Source: Candidatus Omnitrophota bacterium
GTDB lineage: Bacteria > Omnitrophota > Gorgyraeia > Gygaellales > Profunditerraquicolaceae
Direction: 5' to 3'
DNA length: 30,564 bases
Assembly (NCBI GenBank): GCA_028687205.1
Contig: JAQUAP010000005.1
Location: forward strand, 1-30,564
Part shown: piece after piece, positions 24,622 through 30,564 of the stretch
Layout: the number at the start of each line of letters is the position of its first letter
How positions within the stretch are numbered: the stretch's first letter is position 1
Program-made: the position numbers and the translations under genes
Notes under the pieces: generated by a model
Told to the model about the DNA's origin: nothing
Seen by the model: the letters and a program-made list of their open reading frames with translations, nothing else
Databases searched by the model: none

Positions 24622-25407
24622 TTATGGGAATATAAAATAAAACATAGCGGTAAAGAAACAGTCGGCAATAATAATCATGATAAAGGTAACGACCACCGAA
24701 CGCGTAGTAGCCTGCCCTACGCCTTCGGCGCCGCCCTGGACATTAAAACCTTCGTAACAGGAGACCAGGGCAATAATCATCCCGAAAAATATAGTCTTAA
24801 ATAAACCGGTAAAGAGGTCCTTGTAAAATAAGGCCTCGGTAGTTACTTTGATATACATACTCGAAGATATCCCCAGCCTGAATACGCAGATGATATAGCC
24901 GCCGAGTATGCCGATGGCGTCGGAGTAAAGCGTCAATAAAGGCAGCATTACGCTTAAAGCCAGGAAGCGCGGGACAACCAGGTATTTTACGGGGTTGGCC
25001 GCCAGGGTCTCCAGGGCGTCGATCTGCTCGGTAACCTGCATCGAGCCTAATTCCGCGGTAATCGCCGCGCCTACCCTGCCTGCTACGATCAGCGCCGTAA
25101 TTACCGGGCCCAATTCGCGCACGATAGAGAGCGCGACCATGCTGGCAATATAAATCTCCGAGCCGATGCGCTGCATAAAATATGCGGTCTGGAGCGCGAA
25201 GATAAAACCGATAAATAAAGATACGAGCGCAACGATGGGTAAACTGTCATAACCGGCTTTCTTGGCCTGCTCAAATACGCGGTCCTTCTTAAACGGCGGG
25301 GTAAAGGTGAGATAGATTGTCTGGAAGGCCAAGGTACCCAGGCCTCCCAAAAAATACATAAAGGAAATGAGCCTGGAACCGACTAAGATAAAGAAACGGG
25401 TCAACAT
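24622..25407 (-). CDS. mlaE: Mla-type phospholipid ABC transporter permease
   Basis: A 261-residue MlaE/YrbE permease. The N-terminal interfacial helix and five to six hydrophobic segments are visible. The family's coupling motif, GAAITAELGSMQVTEQIDAL followed by ETLAANPVKYLVVPR, is around residues 112-145. It moves phospholipid between inner membrane and the MCE ring. Its start overlaps the clpC stop by one base (TAATG), so it is translationally tied to the chaperone gene. Confidence 0.94.
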   Translation of the reverse strand: MLTRFFILVGSRLISFMYFLGGLGTLAFQTIYLTFTPPFKKDRVFEQAKKAGYDSLPIVALVSLFIGFIFALQTAYFMQRIGSEIYIASMVALSIVRELGPVITALIVAGRVGAAITAELGSMQVTEQIDALETLAANPVKYLVVPRFLALSVMLPLLTLYSDAIGILGGYIICVFRLGISSSMYIKVTTEALFYKDLFTGLFKTIFFGMIIALVSCYEGFNVQGGAEGVGQATTRSVVVTFIMIIIADCFFTAMFYFIFP

Positions 25408-27833
25408 TATTCGAAAATAAGTTCGTCGTTCTTGCGCGTTACCTTAACGACTGAACCCTCCTTAAACTTCTTGGCGATGATATCCGAAGCCAGCGGGTCC
25501 TCTAAGAACCTCTGGATTGTCCTCTTTAAAGGCCTGGCCCCGAATACCAGGTCAAACCCCTTATCAATCAGGAATTCTTTGGCTTCCGTGGTAACTTCCA
25601 GCGTGATATTCTGTTCTTTTAACCTGGCGGCAACAAAGCCGATTTCAATATCAATAATGCGGTACAAATCTTCCTTCATCAGCTGCCTGAAAACTATAAT
25701 ATCGTCAATGCGGTTTAAGAACTCCGGCTTAAAGGTATGCTTTACCGCCTCAAGCAGCTTATCTTTCATCTCCTGGTAGGTAACTTCTTCTTTTTGCGTC
25801 TTAAAACCGAGTGAGCCGGCCTTGCGGATAAGGTCTGCCCCGACATTGGAAGTCATGATAATCACGGTATTGCGAAAATCAACTTTCCTGCCAAAGCTGT
25901 CGGTGAGCCGGCCTTCTTCAAAAACCTGCAGCAATAAATTAAATACGTCCGGATGCGCTTTTTCAATTTCATCCAGTAGGATTACCGCATACGGCCGGCG
26001 GCGGATCCTTTCGGTAAGCTGGCCTCCTTCTTCATAGCCTACGTATCCGGGCGGGGCGCCGATTAAACGCGAGACATTGAATTTTTCCATATACTCCGAC
26101 ATATCCAGCTGGATAAGGGCGTCCTCATCGCCGAACATAAACTCGGCCAATGCCCGGGCAAGCAGGGATTTGCCCACGCCGGTAGGCCCCAAAAATACAA
26201 ACGAGCCGATCGGCCTGCGCGGGTCTTTGATACCCGCGCGCGAACGCCTGACTGCGTGGGCGATGGCGGAAATCGCTTCATTCTGGCCGACTACGCGCTT
26301 ATGTAATTCATCTTCAATCTTAAGTAATTTTTCGCTTTCTTTTTCTTCCAACCTGAATATGGGGATACCCGTCCATTGGGCCACGATTTTAGCAATATCC
26401 TCTTCGCTGACCTCAGGCCGCGTCTTATCCTTGGCCTGCGACCATTCCTTATTCAATTGCTCAAGCTCCTGGCGCGTCTGCCTCTCCTGGTCGCGCAAGG
26501 ATGCTGCCTTTTCAAAATCCTGGCTCTTGATAAATGATTCTTTCTCTTTCCTTAAGGATTCCACTTTCTCTTCCAGCTTCTTGATATCCGGCGGCACAAT
26601 CAAAACGTTAAGCCTGGCGCGGCTTCCTGCTTCGTCAATCAAATCAATTGCTTTATCCGGCAGGAACCTCCCTGAAATATAACGGTCGGATAATTTTACC
26701 GCTGCGTCCAGCGCCTCATCCTTAAAAGTAACGCGGTGGTGCGCCTCGTATCTATCCCGTAAACCCTTCAAGATATCTATGGTCTGGTCTACCGAAGGAG
26801 GCTCGACCATAATCGTCTGGAACCTGCGCTCTAAAGCCGCGTCTTTCTCTATATATTTTCTGTATTCATCCATAGTGGTCGCGCCGATGCACTGCATCTC
26901 GCCGCGTGAAAGGGCAGGCTTTAAAATATTTGAGGCATCAATCGCGCCTTCCGCAGCCCCCGCTCCGACTAAGGTATGCAACTCGTCAATAAAAATAATG
27001 ACATCCTGCGAACGCTTTATTTCTTCCATTACCGCCTTGATTCTTTCCTCAAACTGGCCGCGGTATTTAGTCCCGGCGACCATTAAGGCCAAATCCAGGG
27101 TAATCAGCCGTTTGCCGCGCAATATCTCCGGGACATTTCCGGCGACAATCGCCTGAGCCAGGCCTTCGACAATGGCGGTCTTACCCACCCCTGCCTCGCC
27201 TAAAAGAACCGGGTTATTTTTGGTGCGGCGGCTTAAAATCTGGATGACTCTCTCAATCTCCTGGATGCGGTCAATCACCGGGTCAAGTTTATTCTCTTTA
27301 GCTAAAGCGGTCAGGTCGCGGCCAAAAGCGTCCAGCGCAGGTGTTTTACTTTTCCCCGGCTGGCTGCCTGGCATACCACCCTGGCTGCCGGGTAAGGCTG
27401 AACCCAATAATTCCATTACTTCATTGCGCACGCTATTTAAATCCAGGCCCAAATTCAACAATACCTGTGAAGCGATGCCTTCTCCCTCGCGGATAAGGCC
27501 TAATAAAAGATGTTCGGTGCCGATATAATTATGGCCGAGGGAGCGTGCCTCTTCGGCGGCAAGCTCTAATGCTTTTTTTGCCCTGGGTGTAAAAGGTATA
27601 TCTCCGATAATCTGGGTGGTCGGGCCGGGCTGCACTAATTTTTCTACTTCAAGGCGTATATTTTCTAAAGAGAGGCCGAGTTTCTGCAATACGGTGCTCG
27701 CCACGCCCTCGCCTTCGCGGATAAGGCCTAAGAGTATGTGCTCGGTGCCGATATAATCATGATTAAAACGCCGCGCTTCTTCTTTAGCCAGGATGATTAC
27801 CTTACGCGCCCTTTCAGTAAAACGATTAAACAT
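25407..27833 (-). CDS. clpC: ATP-dependent Clp protease ATP-binding subunit ClpC
   Basis: An 808-residue Hsp100 unfoldase. Two Clp N repeats (about 1-145) are followed by D1 with Walker A GEAGVGKT (212-219), a middle domain with a UVR-type motif EKAASLRDQE (441-450), and D2 with GPTGVGKS (549-556) and Walker B VILLDEIEKAH. LGF at 675-677 fits the (I/L/V)G(F/L) loop that docks ClpP, so it should work as protease partner. No ClpP gene is in the window. The N-domain is the receptor for phosphoarginine marks made by McsB, encoded 23 bases upstream. The ribosome site is AAGAAGGGGG. Confidence 0.97.
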   Translation of the reverse strand: MFNRFTERARKVIILAKEEARRFNHDYIGTEHILLGLIREGEGVASTVLQKLGLSLENIRLEVEKLVQPGPTTQIIGDIPFTPRAKKALELAAEEARSLGHNYIGTEHLLLGLIREGEGIASQVLLNLGLDLNSVRNEVMELLGSALPGSQGGMPGSQPGKSKTPALDAFGRDLTALAKENKLDPVIDRIQEIERVIQILSRRTKNNPVLLGEAGVGKTAIVEGLAQAIVAGNVPEILRGKRLITLDLALMVAGTKYRGQFEERIKAVMEEIKRSQDVIIFIDELHTLVGAGAAEGAIDASNILKPALSRGEMQCIGATTMDEYRKYIEKDAALERRFQTIMVEPPSVDQTIDILKGLRDRYEAHHRVTFKDEALDAAVKLSDRYISGRFLPDKAIDLIDEAGSRARLNVLIVPPDIKKLEEKVESLRKEKESFIKSQDFEKAASLRDQERQTRQELEQLNKEWSQAKDKTRPEVSEEDIAKIVAQWTGIPIFRLEEKESEKLLKIEDELHKRVVGQNEAISAIAHAVRRSRAGIKDPRRPIGSFVFLGPTGVGKSLLARALAEFMFGDEDALIQLDMSEYMEKFNVSRLIGAPPGYVGYEEGGQLTERIRRRPYAVILLDEIEKAHPDVFNLLLQVFEEGRLTDSFGRKVDFRNTVIIMTSNVGADLIRKAGSLGFKTQKEEVTYQEMKDKLLEAVKHTFKPEFLNRIDDIIVFRQLMKEDLYRIIDIEIGFVAARLKEQNITLEVTTEAKEFLIDKGFDLVFGARPLKRTIQRFLEDPLASDIIAKKFKEGSVVKVTRKNDELIFE

Positions 27834-27856
27834 AAAACCCCCTTCTTATTAACAAT

Positions 27857-28909
27857 TTAATGTATATTAAGTTTGTCCCGGATTAATTCTGCTCTTTTTA
27901 AATCGCGCTCATCGGAAGAAAGTTTTTTATTTTCTTTTTTCTGTAAATGCGCCGGCTGGGTAATGATAAACAGCTCGTTAATGCTGCGGCGGTCAATATT
28001 CTTGATCATCCCTAGATCGCAGCCTAACCTGACCATAGAAAGCAATTCTACTGTCTCCTGGCTGGAGATAATCCTGGCGCTCTTTAAAATCCCCAGGCTC
28101 CGGTTAATCCGGTCTTCAAGGAGCGCGCCGTTCTTAGAAACGAGGTTCTCCCGCGCCTGATTTTCCTGTTCGATAATCTGGCGGATAAGCCCATTAATGC
28201 TTTCAATGATCTCATTTTCGCTCGGCCCCAGCGAGACCTGGTTGGAGATCTGGAAGAAATTCCCCATGGCGTGCGTGCCTTCGCCGTAAAGGCCGCGGGT
28301 AGTAAAACTAAGCTTGGCAATCGCCGCCATTACCCGGTCAATCGCCCGGGACATAACCAGCGCCGGTAAATGCAGCATCACCGAGCCGCGCATACCGGTC
28401 CCGGCATTAGTCGGGCAGGCAGTCAGGTATCCCCAATCCGGCAGGAAAGCAAAATTCAGCTCTTTTGCCAAAGCATCATCGATCTCGTTAATGATATCCC
28501 AGGCCTCAAAAAGATTAAACCCTGACTGCATCACCTGCGTCCGGATATGGTCTTCTTCGTTAATCATGATAGAGATTATTTCTTCGTCATCCACGGCCAA
28601 TGCCTTGCTATCGCTCTTCTGGGCGTGTTCAAGGGACATCAGATGGCGCTCTACCAGAAATTGCTTATCCACGCTGTCAATATCCGCCAGGTTAAAGAAC
28701 ATCGTCCGCTTTAAATAATCCACCCTGCTTATGCCGTCTTTAATGGCAGCTAACGTGGCCTGTCCTTGAGATTTATTTGCCCAGTGCGGAAAAATTTGTT
28801 TATCCAGGTTGCGCGCCAGGCGTATACGGCTGGAAATCACGATGTCGGAATTCGGGCCGGTGCCTTTGAGCCATTCGCTGGTATGATTTAACAGGTCATT
28901 TAACTGCAT
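27857..28909 (-). CDS. mcsB: Protein arginine kinase McsB
   Basis: A 350-residue guanidino-kinase-family enzyme that phosphorylates arginine residues of misfolded proteins as a signal for ClpCP. SSRIRLARNL (26-35) is the family's nucleotide-phosphate segment. NEEDHIRTQ, CPTNAGTGMRGSVMLHLPAL and GEGTHAMGNFFQISNQ closely follow Bacillus McsB. The C-terminal RDLKRAELIR matches the RDxxRA phosphoarginine-binding arm that activates McsB, so the enzyme looks intact and regulated. It starts 2 bases after the mcsA stop. Confidence 0.96.
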   Translation of the reverse strand: MQLNDLLNHTSEWLKGTGPNSDIVISSRIRLARNLDKQIFPHWANKSQGQATLAAIKDGISRVDYLKRTMFFNLADIDSVDKQFLVERHLMSLEHAQKSDSKALAVDDEEIISIMINEEDHIRTQVMQSGFNLFEAWDIINEIDDALAKELNFAFLPDWGYLTACPTNAGTGMRGSVMLHLPALVMSRAIDRVMAAIAKLSFTTRGLYGEGTHAMGNFFQISNQVSLGPSENEIIESINGLIRQIIEQENQARENLVSKNGALLEDRINRSLGILKSARIISSQETVELLSMVRLGCDLGMIKNIDRRSINELFIITQPAHLQKKENKKLSSDERDLKRAELIRDKLNIH

Positions 28910-28911
28910 AT

Positions 28912-29412
28912 TTATTTTTCCTTCTTATTTTCGATTTCCTTGATCTGGTCGCGTAAGCGCGCCGCCTCCTCAAACGCCTCAGCTTCAATCGCCTTCTGCA
29001 GCCGCAGGCGCAATTCCTGCGTATCGATACTATCCTTTAAGCCCCGGGCTGCCTTAAGCGGAGATTTGCCGGTATGCTGCGTCGAGCCGTGGATGCGCTT
29101 TAATAAAGGGCCCAGGTATTTGCTGAAAGCATTGTAGCAAGTGCCGCATCCCAGCCTGCCGATTTTCTTAAAGTCGGCGTAGCTTAAGCCGCAATTCGGG
29201 CACTTAAGGCCTGCCGGAGTCTCACTCTCTTTTTCCGGTTTATCAAAATCCGCCATCCCGGCCAGAAGATCGCTTAAGCCAAACTGCTGCTCCATAGCCA
29301 CGCTCTTTTGCCTCGCGCATTCCTCGCAGAGGTGCAGCTCATTCATCTGCTCATCAATAATTTCCGTGAGGTGCACGGTGGCCTGATTTTTACCGCAGAT
29401 ATTACAAAGCAT
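28912..29412 (-). CDS. mcsA: McsA-like zinc and UVR-motif protein (McsB activator)
   Basis: A 166-residue protein with two four-cysteine zinc sites: C3, C6, C29, C32 and C70, C73, C88, C91. A C-terminal UVR motif follows (about 133-162: LQKAIEAEAFEEAARLRDQI). This is the layout of Bacillus McsA, which activates McsB and links it to ClpC. No ctsR gene precedes it, unlike the Bacillus operon; an aminotransferase gene sits there instead, 1 base upstream. Confidence 0.93.
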   Translation of the reverse strand: MLCNICGKNQATVHLTEIIDEQMNELHLCEECARQKSVAMEQQFGLSDLLAGMADFDKPEKESETPAGLKCPNCGLSYADFKKIGRLGCGTCYNAFSKYLGPLLKRIHGSTQHTGKSPLKAARGLKDSIDTQELRLRLQKAIEAEAFEEAARLRDQIKEIENKKEK

Positions 29413-29413
29413 A

Positions 29414-30283
29414 TTAATACCTGACTCCTTGACGCTTAGTTAATTCTTTAAACTTCTTTAAAAGGCCCGCAGTCAATTTCCCGGGCTTTCCGTCACCGAT
29501 TATCCGGCCATCCACCATCACTACCGGGATAATCTCCGCGGCTGTGCCGGTTAAGAAGCATTCATCGGAAATATAAACTTCGTGGCGCGTGATTACGTGT
29601 TCATGGCAGGGGATCTTTTCTTTACGCGCGATTTCTAAAACCGCATCCCGCGTAATACCGCGCAACGTCCCCATGCACTGCGGAGGGGTATAGAGATGCC
29701 TGGCCTTGGCGATAAAAATATTATCTCCCGTGCATTCAGCCACATAGCCCAAGGAATCAAGCATAATCGCTTCGTCGCTACCGGAGTTTATCGCCTCGAT
29801 CTTAGCTAAAATATTATTGAGGTAATTTAAGGACTTGATCTGCGGGTTCAACGCTTCAGGCAGGTTACGCACCGTCGGCACGGTCACGATCTTTAAGCCC
29901 TTTTTATATAACCCCTCGGGATAGAGCGCGATTTTATCGGTAATGATAATAATCGTGGCATTACCGTTGCATTTACGCGGGTCTAAACCCAGATCCCCCT
30001 CTCCGCGCGTAACCACCAGGCGGATATAGGCATCTTTAAGGTTATTCTTCTTTAAGGTCAGGATTACCGCCTTAATCAACTCTTCCTTAGTCAGCGGGAT
30101 TTTGAGCATGATGCTCCTGGCCGACTCAAAGAGCCGGTCAATGTGCTCCTTTAACTTAAAAACCAGGCGGTTATACGAACGGATGCCCTCAAACACGCCG
30201 TCGCCGTAAAGCAGCCCGTGGTCAAAAACAGAAATCTTTGCCTGGCTCTTCTCGTAAAATTTTCCGTTGATATAAATTTTCAT
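29414..30283 (-). CDS. ilvE: Class IV aminotransferase, IlvE-like
   Basis: A 289-residue fold-type IV PLP enzyme. The start INGKFYEKSQAKISVFDHGL and GDGVFEGIRSYN (27-38) are typical of branched-chain amino acid aminotransferases. The PLP lysine is K150 (IKSLNYLNN), and ECTGDNIFI (184-192) forms the phosphate-side loop. D-amino acid transaminase or aminodeoxychorismate lyase are alternatives in this fold; EGIR and the LGLDPRKC region favour IlvE. An AGGAGG ribosome site overlaps the stop of the upstream ABC ATPase gene. Confidence 0.85.
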   Translation of the reverse strand: MKIYINGKFYEKSQAKISVFDHGLLYGDGVFEGIRSYNRLVFKLKEHIDRLFESARSIMLKIPLTKEELIKAVILTLKKNNLKDAYIRLVVTRGEGDLGLDPRKCNGNATIIIITDKIALYPEGLYKKGLKIVTVPTVRNLPEALNPQIKSLNYLNNILAKIEAINSGSDEAIMLDSLGYVAECTGDNIFIAKARHLYTPPQCMGTLRGITRDAVLEIARKEKIPCHEHVITRHEVYISDECFLTGTAAEIIPVVMVDGRIIGDGKPGKLTAGLLKKFKELTKRQGVRY

Positions 30284-30291
30284 TTTACCTC

Positions 30292-30564
30292 CTAATTGAC
30301 TAAGATACCGTCTTTTAAATGATAGACCTTATCCGCCTGGTTAGTTAATTCCGCGTTATGCGTGACTAAAACTACGGTCATTTTATTTTCCACGTTTATT
30401 TTCTTTATCAGCGCGATAATCCCGCTGCCGGATTTAGAATCCAGGTTCCCCGTCGGCTCATCGCAAAAAAGCAGGCCGGGCTTATTCATCAGGCCGCGCG
30501 CAACCGCCGCCCTTTGTTTTTCTCCGCCGGAAAGCTGAGCGGGAAAATGATTTATCCTTTCTCC
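30292..30564 (-). CDS. LolD/FtsE-type ABC transporter ATPase (5' part cut by window edge)
   Basis: The last 91 residues are visible; the start and Walker A lie beyond the right edge. Seen are the signature LSGGEKQRAAVARGL, Walker B LLFCDEPTGNLD, the D-loop and the H-loop VVLVTHNAELTNQAD, then a short C-terminus. The EPTGNLDSKSG form is typical of the LolD/FtsE/MacB group, which drive lipoprotein release, cell division or export permeases. LolD fits a diderm best but the partner permease is out of view. It ends 8 bases before ilvE. Confidence 0.88.
   Translation of the reverse strand, partial: GERINHFPAQLSGGEKQRAAVARGLMNKPGLLFCDEPTGNLDSKSGSGIIALIKKINVENKMTVVLVTHNAELTNQADKVYHLKDGILVN

Noticed and set aside
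24618..24668. A longer mlaF start at 24668
   Set aside because: The extra residues overlap mlaE and do not match the ATPase family start, which begins at MIEISGLHK.
26077..26682. A 201-codon plus-strand frame inside clpC
   Set aside because: It is a shadow of the strongly conserved clpC frame, rich in serine from complementary codons, and has no family features.

Overview
The window is a dense, almost fully coding bacterial chromosome segment. Nearly all genes are on the minus strand, and many overlap by 1 to 20 bases. The cell envelope looks diderm: there is an LptF/LptG lipopolysaccharide exporter pair, an MlaE/MlaF/MlaD phospholipid transport set and an ArnT-like membrane glycosyltransferase. 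Yet the gene order is Bacillus-like: mcsA-mcsB-clpC-radA-yacL-ispD-ispF-cysE-cysS, and tmk-holB-ricT-metG-tatD. A diderm with McsA/McsB/ClpC and this style of operon suggests an uncultivated lineage near the PVC group, such as Omnitrophota. That placement is inference from gene content, not from a tree. I see no rRNA, tRNA, CRISPR array, integrase or transposase gene.

Layout, left to right. Positions 1-3034 (minus): an ArnT-like glycosyltransferase, pyrE, and a BaiN/HI0933-type flavoprotein cut by the window edge. Positions 3035-3182: a divergent intergenic region with a promoter on each strand and a pair of small palindromes. Positions 3183-6112 (plus, the only plus-strand genes): comF, lptF, lptG. 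Positions 6109-16106 (minus, read from right to left): tmk, holB, ricT, metG, tatD, a DUF362 ferredoxin-like protein, a 77-bp palindromic element, then mtnA, thiL, tsaE, tsaB, alr. Positions 16107-17531: an AT-rich, unrecognised two-TM membrane protein gene between two long related hairpins. Positions 17532-30564 (minus, read from right to left): an ABC ATPase (cut by the edge), an IlvE-like aminotransferase, mcsA, mcsB, clpC, mlaE, mlaF, mlaD, radA, a PIN-TRAM protein, ispD, ispF, cysE, cysS.

How the genes fit together: McsA/McsB mark proteins with phosphoarginine for the ClpC unfoldase. TsaB and TsaE belong to the tRNA t6A pathway. IspD and IspF are two steps of the MEP isoprenoid pathway. 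CysE and CysS link cysteine synthesis to its charging on tRNA. HolB and Tmk serve DNA replication. LptF/G and MlaEFD build and maintain the outer membrane.

The most unusual place is the junction at 16.1-18.2 kb. Two roughly 185-bp hairpins in inverted orientation share an inner core but have different, self-complementary outer arms. They bracket a low-GC gene of unknown function, and the low GC continues into the 3' part of cysS. This junction lies exactly between two gene blocks that are each conserved in Bacillus.
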